64,000 nt of DNA from Takifugu bimaculatus (GCA_004026145.2 CP034996.1:13389641-13453640), one strand, 5' to 3'. Counted from the first letter of the stretch, positions 24,244 through 35,997 are shown. Notes: a model not told the origin generated them from the letters alone. Numbers and translations are program-made.

Positions 24244-26601
24244 CTTCCAGTACATTAGAGGAGGCTCTGATGTCATTCGTGTTTATGTGTCTTTGTCCAC
24301 GTGTGAATTGATGTAGGTTGTAAAATGGGTTGTACGTCTTTAGGGAGCAGTGCGCATAAAGAGGCTCAGTTTAATACTCCGACTGGTGTACTTGACCTTG
24401 ATTTCTGTGCAGAGTGGGATCAAATTCACCTCTTTTTTTTATTCGAGCAAATGAATGAAAAAAAAAACATTTGCAATAAAAGCACAAAGTAGACACAGAA
24501 ACCTGTAATGAGAGTGTGTTATTTACAGCACATGCTGGTACATAACCCTGGTGGGGGGGTTAAATGAACAAGGACACACCAGGACATAAAGAAGTACGCT
24601 GAGTGTTATTGAACATGGCTAAAAGCACGAAGGCAGCTCACTCACAACAACCCGGGTGGGGAGATGATGAGGGGAGGCATGGCAGCAGTAAATGATGCTA
24701 GCCTTCTACACCTTGTCAGTTATTAGGAAGAGCCAGAGGAGGAATCTGACATGACTCCATGTTGTCTTCAGAGAGGATAATTGGCAAATAGGCCGGCTCG
24801 CTGGTACTGCGAGTGCTGTACTTGGAAGAGTTTTCCAGTTCTGCTGCTTAAAAGAGACAGGCATTTATAAAACATACGGCCAGTCTACAAACTACAGAGA
24901 GTAAAATATAGATTAACTCTGGGAAATGCCATTAAAAGCAAAGGAGGCTGACTGAATGACATGATGATTAAACGGGATGTTCGTTCCCGTGCGATAATAA
25001 TATCTGACCGGCTCACTGATCTCACCTTATGCTGATTTTAAAAAAAAAAAAAAAGGTAGAACAGAGACGCTGAGACTTGAAGACAGGAGAAATGAAACTC
25101 ACTTTACTCACTGAGTGTTGAATCATACTTATAAATAAACTGTGTGCCAACCACAAGTTTCTTTCTGTTTTGGCTTCTGCTGCTAAGCTATAAATACTCA
25201 CAATTTATTCAGCAGGTGTTTCTCAGTTTGAAGGTTGTGTGCAAACAAAACTGCCACTTACATTAAACGTGCTCATCCGTTGTCACTTTGATTTCTTGTT
25301 TACATTCAGCAAATCTTAACAATGGCGTCTTTATTGCCCTGCTTTGACACTCAGCTATGGTTTGTTACCTACCTTGGCTCTGCAGGGGGGGGGAAGGGGG
25401 GGTTCTGTGCAGTGGAAAATCTCACCTATTTGCATGTGGCTTTTCCCAGATCACCTGTTCACCAGGGGTCTTTGTGTCAGACGGCGCTAAGAGGTGACAA
25501 ATCCTCCAGCAGGTGCGTTTTCCTGTCTGCTCTACAGTGCATCAGAAAGAAAGCCCCCCCTGAAAGAGCGCTCTATTTTGAGTTGCGCGGCATGCTTCTA
25601 CATACTGTAAAGGTTTTTACAAACGCAGCAAGACAAACTATTATGGGATGGTTGCACAACTTCCGACAGATAAGGTGATGTTTGTTCTGGGCAGTTTCCA
25701 GGTATGATTAACTGTCAGCCGAAGAAAAGCTTTTCTGAGTGGATTCCTCCTTCCGTGGATAGGAGGAACTCGGACAAATGGCCTGCCAGCTAATTAAATG
25801 ACTACGTTAGCGGAGAAGGGGGTTGACACCCGTGTCAACCCAGGAGAGGTGTTTGAATACTAACTAACAGAAAATTGCTGATTCCCTGACCTTTAGACGA
25901 TATCAAGACAAAACAGCTGAGTCAAAAATTTTTACAAAATTATGCAAATTATTCAACAAACTTTACTTTACTGTACATAAAGGGTTCCCCGGTGTGCCGG
26001 TCATCCAGGGTTTATCAAACAGGGTGCACTGATGAGCACTTCCTATTATATCTGCAGCTTTTTGATTCCATAGGCAGATATTTCTGAATAGCACAACTCT
26101 GCTGCCACAACACTATTATTTATGCTCAATGCAATCAACATTGGAATATCTTAACATTTAATATAAATAAGCCTCTGTGCGCTTTGATGCACTGCAGCAG
26201 TAGGTAAACGTTCCAGGAATCTCCATGCAGATCATTTTCATAAGCAGCACTGAATCATGAAGGACACTTAAGTCTGAGCTGTGATCGCAATACAGAAACA
26301 GCACTTGTTAGTAAAAGGTTTTGCATCTATTTCCCCTTCAATCCAATCTTTGTTGTACTCTGATAATCACACGCGCAACATTTATATTTGCAATATTTAA
26401 ATGTATATAACATATTGCTGGTGATTGGCGTAAGAAGATGGACACCAAAGACATCTCCCTAGAGACATTTTTAGGTCCAAGTGCGGCTAGCCTAAAAAGT
26501 AGTTGCAGATTTGCCCCAGGTTACAGCGTATAATAGCCTATAGCTGAAGGTATAGTGCCATCGTGTGTTAAATAAGCGTCATTACAGCTGTTTTCAGCTT
26601 C

Positions 26602-27769
26602 TCAGAGGAAATGCTGCTGAAGGAAGGGCAGAAGCCCCAGCTGGTGCAGAAGAAAGAGCAAGCAGCCCGTTGTGAAGTTTGGAGCATTGCTGTTAGGAAT
26701 GGCTTGATTCTTCCTCCTGGAGCCAAGAGCGGGTGTCTTCTTCACTCGGGTGGAGGACCTCTCTGTAAAAAGCCAATCTTCTACTGATTGATGACTACTT
26801 TTGCTGCTGACTGACCCGTTGGGGGTGGATGTGAGGGGCTGGCGTGGAGCAGAACTGCTCCCTTTGGGAGTGGATGGAGTGTTTGAAGAAGAAGAAAAAT
26901 GCAACCATTCAGTGACATTTGCCTCAGTGGGCATGTGGGCATAATGCTGCCCTTTGCCTCTGCCAAGGTGCAGCCCTCCACAGACTGGCTGGGTGGAGCA
27001 GGGGCAGCCCAGGACATTGGCAGGGGTCTGCTGGGTCCAGGAGATAAGGTAGCTGATGTTACCGTAGTGGTGACAAGCCCAGGGGTTGTCCCAGAGGGTC
27101 ACCACACTGAGGGACACCAACTTGTCCAGGGCACCAAAGGGCAGCGTGGAAAACCGGTTATGGTGCAGATGGAAGTGAGCAAGCCTGGGAAGCCGATCCA
27201 GAGAGCCTGGCAACACCAGGAAGAGGAAGTTGTGAGACAGATCAATGGTCTTCAGATTGACAGGTAAGTTGGTGGGTATGGTCCAGAAGTGATTGTGGCT
27301 CAGGTTCAGCAGGCTCAGACTGGTCAGTGTGTTGTTGATGAAGGCGGCGCGTTCCAGCCTGTTGGCGGACAGATCCAGGAGGCGCAGGTTCCACTGGTGC
27401 ACCGTGTCGTTCTTGCTCAGCGACTTCAGGCGGTTGGAAGAGGCATGGAGCTGCCAGAGGGAGCGCGGCAGGCCGGCGGGCAAGTGGCTCAGCCAGTTGT
27501 GAGACAAATCGAGGAAGCGTAAATGGGTGTAGACCGTGAGCTGTCCGTCCAGGTTGAGAAATCGGTTGTGGGACAGGTTTAAGGACACCAGGTTGAGCTG
27601 CAGGCCGTCTGGCAAGTGTCTCAGGGCCTTGCAGGAGCAGTCCACATCCCGGTGGTTCCTGCTGCAGAAACACATCGAGGGACACTCAGCCAGAGCCTGT
27701 GAGCAGGACAGCAACACGCAGAGCAGCTCCAGGAGTGGCGCACTTGGACCATTGTTTGGCAGAACAAGC
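26602..27769 (-). CDS. omg: omg exon 2 (most of the protein)
   Basis: The acceptor ends CCTTTGAACAG at 27770 after a pyrimidine-rich tract. The exon then runs open to the stop codon at 26602-26604. It carries the signal-peptide core, all LRRs, the Ser/Thr stalk and the GPI signal. Longer open reading beyond 27769 enters intron sequence and is not coding. Confidence 0.93.
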
Positions 27770-28205
27770 CTGTTCAAAGGGAACACAAGGAGACAGAGAC
27801 GTCAGGGTTCGTCCTACACCGTTTCAGTGAACCCTACAAAGAGCCTTGTAAGAGGAAAGACACATCTGCAGCGCGTTCGGATAATGAACGCCAGACTAGA
27901 TTGTACATGAATGTTGATATTGCTGGTGCTTGATTATTTCCATCTCTCTCTGCTCCTCACGATACTCACATACATCCATAACGAAAAACATGAGGATATT
28001 AGACTTAAAATGGTTGCCAAAGAAGCATAGACACTACACAACTGATTTTTAGGGCAATGTACGCAGTATTTATAGTGGAACTATTTTCTAGTCTATTCAA
28101 ACACCCGTCATCAATAAAAGAAGAGAAACCCCTGTTGTAATTTTCCAGGACATCACTTTGCGTGCTTAGTCGCTGTCGAAACAGTCAGTCTCGTGCTCCC
28201 AGAGG

Positions 28206-28237
<32 letters not shown>

Positions 28238-28301
28238 GTGTGCGTGCAGGGTGGGGTGGATGGAAAAACACATTTAAGGCGTCCGTAACTCACCTTCTCA
28301 T
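26602..28301 (-). CDS. omg: oligodendrocyte-myelin glycoprotein (GPI-anchored LRR protein)
   Basis: OMgp is a GPI-anchored leucine-rich-repeat glycoprotein of oligodendrocytes and neurons that binds the Nogo receptor complex and restrains neurite outgrowth. CDS is 28294-28301 joined to 26602-27769, giving 391 residues against 440 in human. The order is: a hydrophobic signal peptide (about 1-30); an LRR N-terminal cysteine motif (CPSMCFC, then DVDCSC, about 32-50); roughly eight LRRs (about 65-245) with NLSHN signatures and PTNLPVNLKTIDLSHN; a cysteine-bearing cap (NPWACHH, GCPCSTQ); a Ser/Thr-rich stalk shorter than in mammals; and a hydrophobic tail (about 373-391) typical of GPI addition. 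Exon 2 has no ATG before the mature domain. The start comes from exon 1, where ATGAGAAG abuts a strong GTGAGT donor in the phase exon 2 needs. A possible ATTAAA signal is at 26157-26162. Mammalian OMG is nested in NF1; no NF1 exon is seen here. Confidence 0.93.
28206..28247. repeat. (GT)n microsatellite
   Basis: About 20 GT units interrupted by GCGT, just upstream of the proposed omg start exon. Confidence 0.9.
28294..28301 (-). CDS. omg: omg exon 1, coding part (8 nt)
   Basis: The sequence ATG AGA AG followed by GTGAGT is the only start and donor pair I found upstream that has the required exit phase (two bases) and no stop. The base at -3 is A, a good start context. The intron to exon 2 is 524 bp. 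Assignment is inferred from phase and donor strength. Confidence 0.65.
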
Positions 28302-29720
28302 CCTTCTGCTTCCCCTCCACTGCCTTGAACCCCGTTCTCTTCTCCTCCCTTCAGGGTCGGGATCAGCTGTGGCTGCCCAGGAGAAACACCTGAAAGCTTC
28401 GGAGCCTGGCCCTCGCCGACTTTTCCAGCCGCTGCTTTTTAACTTGTCTTCGGAGTTTTGGAGGTCAGACCCTCAGGCTGTTTGATCTGGGTCCCTTCTG
28501 GTGAGCGCCACCGAGCAGTGCAGACTGTGGATTTAGTATGCAGCTGAAGCCAGGGAGGGGTGGGCTGCTGGTGGTGGGGTGTTCGGAAGGAGTGTGAAGA
28601 GGAGTAATTGAGCACAGAATGGAGGGAGTCCTGGCGCTCTTTGCACTTAAACTACAGCACATTAAACACTGCATCACCCTGCTCTGATTCCGGAGCTTTC
28701 TCCTGCCGGACGTCCCTCCAGTCAGCCCGGGCAACTCTGCCTGTCCTCTCCTCACCTTCTCATTGACAGCGCTCGTGCCCATTAGGGTGCACATGTCCAA
28801 CATGTGAGTCGCACAAATGAGGAGGCACCAGATTCAGATTCCGAGATCGCAGCCGAGACGACAAGTTGCGTCATTCTCTCCTTTTCTTTGCTCAGTCATC
28901 GTGTCAACTCTTAATTCTTGGAAGCTCGAGGAATGCTCCTGCTGTTGCCGGGGGATACACTGAGGGAATGCCTTAAAAAAGGATTTGGTTTGATGATGTG
29001 TTTTTACCCCGAGTCAGTGTGGTAGATGTTAAACTGTGAGTGCAGTTAAGAGATTTAAAAGGGAAAATCAGATAAATGTTCAACTCTGTGAGATTTCCCC
29101 TTTTGACAAAATTAAAATATGTCATGATTTTAATTTATGATGCAATAGTTTTATTTTTAGTCCTTTTCAGCTATGGAAAGAAAAGCCCACGGTGATTGGT
29201 AATTTGATTTTTTTTTTTAATAAACCTTTTTACACAATTCAGGAAAAGGGCTTTAAAATGCAAACGCTGGACACGTGGATGGTGAACAGTCGTGACTAAA
29301 ACTGCCGCCCATGCGGCTGAAAAACCCACAGTGAAAGTTTCAGAAGATGAAAAGATGATGGCGTTCTGGCTTTTTAACACATGTGCTTCACTGTGCTGGA
29401 CACACACGCACACACACACACACCCACGACTCTAAGCTTTGGGGGCGATTGAAAGGTCTGCATCCATCACGCTAAGGCAACATGAACAAACTCCTGAACA
29501 CAACGCACCACGGACCCCATTTTTGGTGTCACCGAGTGTTCGGAACATCCTCCAAATGTCAGGCCTGTAAAGATTAAACTTGCATAGATGCTTGGGATAG
29601 TTTGGCTCTCTAAATTCAAAATTGGCATAAAAATTAACTACAGAGTAAAGAAAAAGAAAAAGCAGTCAGAGATCCTAATTTAGGGTTATGGGAAGTAGAG
29701 GGGGTTGAGAAAACCCTTTG

Positions 29721-29757
<37 letters not shown>

Positions 29758-29770
29758 GTGCGTGCACACG
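28302..29770. other. omg upstream region / evi2a 3' UTR
   Basis: No EVI2B-like gene is seen here, although mammals have EVI2B between OMG and EVI2A. A minus-strand AATAAA (complement of 29150-29155) could end the evi2a transcript about 620 nt after its stop. Two CA microsatellites lie at 29400-29424 and 29724-29755. Confidence 0.5.
29724..29755. repeat. (CA)n microsatellite in evi2a 3' UTR
   Basis: About 16 CA units starting 15 bp past the evi2a stop codon, so the transcript would carry a (GU)n tract in its 3' UTR. Confidence 0.9.
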
Positions 29771-30373
29771 TTACACGACATCTTTTTCATCTTTCTCTCC
29801 GCCCTCAGACGGCTCTCCCTGTGGTGCTGGGTGGGATGAGTCTTCAGCAGATGCAGGCGAAGCGTCTTCCACCATCTCTGCCGCCGCCTCCTCGGTGCCG
29901 TCTTCCTGCACGCGGTCACCCATTAGCATGCTGCCCTCCTTCAGCTCATTCTCCCACAGACTGCTTTCCTTCATGTTGGCCTCCCTCGTGTGTCCCGTGT
30001 GGCTGCAGAGGTCAACGTTGCTGCTCAGAGCGCTGAGGCGTTTGCTCAGCAAACACACCTTCCAGGCCAAAATCAGGGTGGAAAGGATCAGGACCGTGCA
30101 GACTATGATCAATCCCCCAGTTATCAACACTAGGATGCAATCCCCATCTTTGAAAAGTTGGCAGAATTGGGGCTGTTTTGGGGGTTTTGCTGAGGTTCCA
30201 TGGTATGTGGAGGTGGAGAGGGATAACTTGGTCGTCGTTGATGGCTGGACTGTGGTGGAAGCCGACGTTTCGGTTGTGTTTACATAAGGTTGGGTTTCAT
30301 TCCAAAGATCACAGTTCACTACGTGAAGCTGAATTCTGCTGAAGAGGACGGCGTACACCAGGAGACCGAGCAT
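29771..30373 (-). CDS. evi2a: EVI2A-like single-pass membrane protein
   Basis: EVI2A is a small type I membrane protein of blood cells; its biochemical role is not established. This single-exon CDS encodes 200 residues (human about 236). It has a signal peptide (about 1-20), a short Thr/Ser-rich extracellular region with N-glycosylation sites NET (25-27) and NTT (32-34), two cysteines before the membrane (71, 79), a transmembrane helix (about 80-104) and an acidic cytoplasmic tail. Identification rests on the membrane segment ILSTLILAWKV, similar to the human EVI2A segment as remembered, and on its place next to omg on the same strand, as in mammals. The ATG lies 8 nt after an acceptor (CCTCTCAG, exon start 30381). 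EVI2B is the alternative, but it has a much larger tail. Confidence 0.8.
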   Translation of the reverse strand: MLGLLVYAVLFSRIQLHVVNCDLWNETQPYVNTTETSASTTVQPSTTTKLSLSTSTYHGTSAKPPKQPQFCQLFKDGDCILVLITGGLIIVCTVLILSTLILAWKVCLLSKRLSALSSNVDLCSHTGHTREANMKESSLWENELKEGSMLMGDRVQEDGTEEAAAEMVEDASPASAEDSSHPAPQGEPSEGGEKDEKDVV

Positions 30374-30381
30374 GGTGATCT

Positions 30382-33300
30382 CTGAGAGGACAGGAAGAGA
30401 CGGATTGATCAGGAGTCATCCATGCAATGATTACCTTTGAATTCTCTGTGTTTTGAAGCTACATCTCAGACGCTTCATTATTGCTCCTCAGCATGGACAC
30501 GACAGCAGAACAGGAGGCCAGAGATGAAAGAATCCATGATAAAAGGATCAGTTGGGCACCAGCGGAGTCAAACAATACGTTCTGATAAGTTTACTAGTTG
30601 TAAATGTCAGTGATGTTGAATAATCGGCCGGAATTTAGCCTCGAATCAGGCTTCTGCTGTCATGGATGCCGGCAGCAGGGCGGGGCAGGCACATCTTTCA
30701 GTTTCTGGTTTTTCAAATCGAATTAAAAATCGGAGCACAAAATAACAGGAAAAACGCTAAAAGACATTTTACATTAATGTCACAATTCAGAAGAAGACTT
30801 TATAAAATAGCATTTAAAAAACCTTCGCCCTGGAAAAACCCTCTGAGATCGACCTCTCAGAGAAACTCCTGAAATGATGAATTTAAAAGTAAACACGAGA
30901 AAATAAAAGTTTATCTTCTTTTTTTTTTTTAAATCCCTAAATTTTCTTTGGATCTTTGCTTTTTTCCCCCCTTTTTTTTAAAAAAAAGGCCGATACAACA
31001 CTTTGATATTTAATGCATAACATAAAATAAATAGGCTGTTAGCAGGAAAAAATACATTTTTCTCTCTTGTAAAGGAAGTCTTACTCCATCACTTACATTA
31101 GAGACGATCTTGATTTAACTCTTCCACCAAACTGAGCGCGCTGACTGATGTGAGAAGACCAGTGTGTTGTACTTGCTGCCTGTGCGGCCTGCTGGCTTCC
31201 TGCTTCCCCTTTTGGTCTATAACGAGACAAGGAAGTGGTAGACTCTGGTCACAGATGTGTGTTTGGTCTAAATTGTAAAGAAACATTCAGATGCAAGTTG
31301 AAAGCTCGCAACCCATCCGACCGTTTTGGAGAGAGGTTTGCTCCTGGTGCATCCACAGCTGCATCAAATGGAACATTTGCATAATTCCACAGAGATCCGT
31401 GGGACGATCTGTGTGGCCCGCCGCCGTTAGAAATTGCAAGGCTTGCACCCGAAAGCAGCAAAGCAGCAAATTGCCATTCTTTATTTTTATCATTGTCTTT
31501 AAGGCCTGTCACAGGTCTCCTCTTTCATACACTGACATGCTGACAAGCGCTCACACGGTTTATAATAACCCTGTCGTCTTCCTGCCACCCACAGGCGTTT
31601 TATTTAAAACGATTCACCGACGCGTCTGTCTCAGTGGTGATTTATTTTAGTCCAAACCACAATCCTTCACCATTGCAGTTGAACGGCCGTTTAATAAAAG
31701 TCTTTGCAGCGCAGCTTCTACAGAAATGTTCTCCAGTGACAGGTTATATTTTCTGATTTTCATCTAATGTTCAGCACAAATGTAACTGTGCCAAAACCCC
31801 ATTTTGTTGCTCTATAAAAAACAACAAAACAAAACGCACAATTGCGAGCAAGCTGAATTTCCACGTTGATTTGAATAAGAAGGGCGGCATCATCACATGT
31901 AAAGTGGAAGTGAGAGGAGAAGAATGAAGAAAATAGACCCCTCTAGAGTGATGGAAAGTCCCAATGCAATATAAAAGTTGTGAAAAGAAAGGCCCTGTGT
32001 AGGCGCAGATGATGAGAGAGCAGCCAAAGAAACCAGTCCCACCAGTTTAAGATGGTCCACGCTGCATTGTTTCAGCACGGCGCCGCTGGTGGGTTCGATT
32101 TGCCCCGCAGCAGCATCCGCCAACATCACGCCCAGCTCCTCAATCTGCCGCCTCATTGTGTCAGAGATACCGGGACCTTTGGGCGACCTTGCTGCTCTTA
32201 TCGGCGGCGGCGGCGGTCCGGGCAGGAGAGCGCCGTTGCCTCATTTGGTTGTCTTTTGTTATCAGCAAGGTCGCTCGGTCGGGGTGGAGGCAGACGAGGT
32301 GGCAGGGACGGGGAGGTGGAATCGATGCCAGGGACCGCGAAAGGGGGCCGAGGCGGGAGAAGAAATAGATGCTGCTTGTTAACACGCCGACATCCAGGCA
32401 GCGTTGTTTCGTTTTCACAGCTGCTGGGCATGCTGGGTCAGAACCAGCCTACTGGAACATTAACACCACCTTGACAGAGAAGATGCCTCCGTCCAACCCT
32501 TTCAGCCTGGCAGACGTCTCCAAACTGTGACTGGAGGCCTGCAAATGCAGCCACGCCGGACACACAGTGCCCCCCCCCCCCCCCGCCATAATTACTGCAG
32601 CCACATTCACAGCAAATGACTTCCATGGTTTCATTTCAGTGAGTCTTGGGGAAATTGAGGGTGTCATTTGGAGAGATACGTCCAATTAAATCCCATCTTG
32701 CCTGACTTCTGGCCAAGCAGCTCGTTGGAAACGACGCCGGGCTTTAACGGCGACCCTCACTAACGTTCCGTGGCCGCACATTTCTTTTGTTCTGATGAGG
32801 CACAAAACACACGGCACAGGCAGCGCTGCCCCATTAGGGCCTTGGGGGGAAGGTGGAAGGAGAGAGCTGGTCTAATGGCTAATGACAGACATGTTTGATC
32901 CTGGAAGTGCTCCACACTCCCGAAAACTGCTTATGGGAACAACTCCAGGTTGGCCTGGTCACACTGCAGCTAGTGGGAAGCATTTTAGTTTTGGGAAGGT
33001 TTTGTTTAACGTTATATAGTCACATATTATCAACTGCTAGATCGTAGGAAGCACAAGAAGCAAGTTATTGTACTGAGCTTGAATTCCCAGGGTAAAAGAA
33101 CATTCTGTGTCTGGTCTCCCAGCAGAGGAAGCTGCTTGCTCCCACCATCCACCGGTCACATGATCCAGTACCAGTTAGTGTCAAAGAGTTTTTGGTTGGA
33201 GTTCAACAGCAGCTGAGACACACAAGGTCCTTTCTTTTTCTAATGGACCGGTTCCAGAATGGGGGAATCAATCCATCAGCCCGATTAAAGCTGCACTCAA

Positions 33301-33690
33301 ATGCACCCTGACTTTGAACGGGCTTCAAGGACTACGTGCACGTAGTAATTATCATTTTACCAACAGCTCTCAAGGCCTCGTCTCCTTAACCTTGGGGTCA
33401 TTATGAAAAGCTGGAGACAGGAAGGAAAGAAAAAAAAAAAAAAAGAGTAATTCAGCTAAAGATTACTGTTGATAGCAAAACCTCCAGAGGCCAGATGTGA
33501 ACACGGTGGATGTAAACAGACTTATCTGTTGTAAGTTAGTGCTGATAATGGGATTAAGAGTGTCACTTTTCATGCACGACATCCTCAGAGGACAAAAATA
33601 CCTGAGAGGGTCCTTTAAAGGGGTTTACGTTGCAGTGCGGCGGCAAACGTAACAATTTCGAATACGTTTGGAGCTATAGAAAAGGAAAAT
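30382..33690. other. evi2a upstream / intergenic region
   Basis: Apart from the candidate evi2a exon and promoter, no gene is recognised. A GC-rich patch at about 32060-32480 produces overlapping open frames on both strands, including an 87-codon minus-strand frame starting at an ATG at 32156. None matches a protein family I know. Confidence 0.5.
31097..31215 (-). promoter_or_regulatory. evi2a: candidate evi2a promoter and non-coding exon 1
   Basis: On the minus strand a run AAAAGGGGAAGC near 31203-31214 matches PU.1/ETS sites, with further GGAAG motifs close by. Downstream, TAAT followed by GTAAGT (donor at 31096) would pair with the acceptor at 30382 in front of the evi2a ATG, giving a 715-bp intron. 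A PU.1-driven promoter would fit a leukocyte gene. The link is inferred. Confidence 0.4.
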
Positions 33691-33691
33691 G

Positions 33692-35859
33692 TTTATTGTT
33701 ACATGACAAGCCTCATTTTATTGTCTTCCTCGGATGAAAACAGAAACTGTGTGTACAGAATGGTAATCACATGCAATACAAAAATATGCATTTTTGTTTT
33801 TACAGTAACATAAAAAAAATGTGTTGGCCCATACTAAAAAAAAAATGTACAGCTTCTATACAGCACTTTACACATGACAAAAATATATATATACACACTG
33901 TATATACACATCTGTAATAGTCACTGCAGTACCTGCTGAAAAAGGTGTGAAGGTATTTTACGTACAAAATGTAGAAATATTCCAAGAATCGGGTCGATTT
34001 GCTGTACATTAAATAATGTATGTACAGAGCACACCTGCGCCCACACACACAACACATAAATACAAGTCCACTGAAGCCAGAACTCACAGATGCTACACAC
34101 AAGATCACACAGGTGTGTGTTGGGGTTTTTAGGGTGATATAGGACACTTTTTGCGCCAAGTTCCTGATTCATATTTATTTTTTATTATTCATTTTGCACA
34201 GAATGAGATTCATCAGCGCCTCGCACGGAGGACCTTCTGAATAAAGTGCACTTTACACGTCAATGGATGGATCATGTAGAAAACATAAATAACCAGCAAC
34301 GGTCTCTTCGCTTGTGGACGTCAGGATGATGAGACGCTGAACTTTAACCATAATTTAACACATAAAAGTATCTAGCAGTGCCTCCCTCTGAACCACGGGT
34401 CAAAGTAAACAGTAACAGCACACACGCAAGGAGATTCCTCAGCCTTCGAGGCCCCCCCTGAAAAAAACAATAACAAAATGCACAACCAAACTAATCAGAA
34501 AGCCTTCACCGTCGTTTCCGGCTGACAAAGTGCATATTGTGTTCAGACACGATAGTCACGAAAACATGGGGACCAGAGAGCGGAGCAGCCGGGCGGGCAT
34601 CACTCCAGCAGCCTGTCAAAGGGGCGTCGTCCCCGCGAGGAAAACACAGATAAATGAAGTGGTCCATTAGGTCACAGGGTCCATCTTTCTGCCCCGAAGT
34701 GGTTTGTTTCAGCAAGAGGGAAAACGGAACACAAAAATAAAGGCCGCGTGTTGACGGCGCCGGCGGGAACGTCACAGCAGAGAAGGTGAGCAGGGGCGGA
34801 GGGGGGGGGGTGTCAGCACAGTTAGTCACAAACCGAGTCCTCAACATTGGACAAAAACAAATGCACCAAAAAGAAGGAAGGTGAGGAGATTTAATGGTCA
34901 CCCCCCATCACCCCCCCACCTTCCCCAAAATATCAAAAAATCCAAAGTTAAAACATGGAAGATCAGTGTGGGATTAGTGGAAGCAGCATCTGTTTCAGGC
35001 AGAAGCGACACTCTCTGATCAGTCCTGTAAGAGTTAGCAACAGGGGGGCATGCGAGGCAGACCCGGGCTTTGCTTTGCATTGCTTATGCGTTCAGAGCGG
35101 CGGCTACAACCTGGATTAGAAAGAGAGAAAAACAAGGGAGGAGAGCAAACGAGAGCAGACGTTAGCTGGTTAGTGGAGAAAGCACAATTGGAAAAGCAGG
35201 AGCATACGAGATTACACGAACACCAACGACTTCGTGAAGGAATCGGTTTTGATTGTGCTTATGGATTGAAAGGCCATTTTCCTTCCACAGAACCATGCCT
35301 GCATTAGATCGGCCTTCACTGCTAATGCATTTAAGATTAAATAGGAAAAAAGAAAAACAGCAAGGGCGTGCGTGTGTATGTGTGTGTGGGTGTGTGTGAG
35401 AAAATCAGAACATGAAGCGAAACACTGAGCGTGTAAGTGAATTAAAAAAAAAAAAAAGAGAGAAAGGAAACGAGAAAAACTGAAAGGATGAGAAAGCCGA
35501 TTAAATCCATTGTGATGCCGGAACACAAAACAGAACAACATGCCGGCGCTTTTTAATTTAGCGTGGAATGTTACAAAAGTATAGAAAAGGATGGTTGTGC
35601 AAAGTGCAAAGAAATGGGGGGGGGGGCGACATTATCAGCATATCTCCACCGTCCACTTAGCCTCACAGCTTGTGAGAGTTATGGTTGCCAGAGCAACTGT
35701 GTTGTGGGGAAAGGATCAAATGAAGGCAAATCTTCACATTCACATAAAGTTCCCATTTGAGGGTGCGAGCGGAAGTATGGAAATTCCCCCACAGGAATAC
35801 GAAACTCTTTTTCTTTTGCCATGTCCAGTGTCTTCACATTGTCCTTCACCCCTGGATAC
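33692..35859 (-). other. ksr1: probable ksr1 3' UTR
   Basis: No coding potential was found between the ksr1 stop and two minus-strand AATAAA signals (complements of 33692-33697 and 33717-33722). The A/T-rich sequence with several homopolymer runs suits a 3' UTR of about 2.1 kb. The extent is inferred; other polyadenylation signals within it cannot be excluded. Confidence 0.45.
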
Positions 35860-35997
35860 CTACTCTGCAGACTTCCAGAAGTGTCCGGGGTGAGACAGCC
35901 GGCGGTTCAGCTTGGGCAGCTTCTCCAGCATGTCGGCCAGCTGGGTGAAGGTCGGCCTGTCCCTCAGGTCGTACGCCCAGCAGGCGGAGAGGATCTC
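35860..35997 (-). CDS. ksr1: ksr1 exon 20 (C-terminus)
   Basis: 138 nt including the TAG at 35862-35860, with acceptor CCCTCAG. It encodes ILSACWAYDLRDRPTF and MLEKLPKLNRRLSHPGHF, ending WKSAE. Human KSR1 ends in SAEL, so this copy is one residue shorter. Confidence 0.95.
   Translation of the reverse strand, partial: EILSACWAYDLRDRPTFTQLADMLEKLPKLNRRLSHPGHFWKSAE

Larger units (their letters stand above)
18901..26601. other. intergenic region msi2-omg
   Basis: No exon of a recognised gene was found in about 7.7 kb on either strand. In particular there is no NF1-like exon. The region holds microsatellites, two CTCF-like motifs (19541-19553 and 24230-24243), a TATA-like element followed by a splice-donor-like site (20945-20995), a G-rich run near 23494-23516 and a 22-bp inverted repeat (25820-25841). 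The longer open frames start at non-ATG codons or are low complexity. Confidence 0.6.

Noticed and set aside
25322..25678. 118-codon plus-strand open frame with a good start context
   Set aside because: No recognisable domain, the frame crosses poly-G runs, and no splice or promoter context supports it. Kept only as a remote possibility.
27242..27910. Open frames overlapping omg in other frames and on the plus strand
   Set aside because: Shadows of the repetitive, GC-rich LRR coding sequence.
27961..27990. Alternative omg first exon with an ATG before donor GTGAGT
   Set aside because: Its exit phase does not match exon 2, and in the matching frame there is no start codon.
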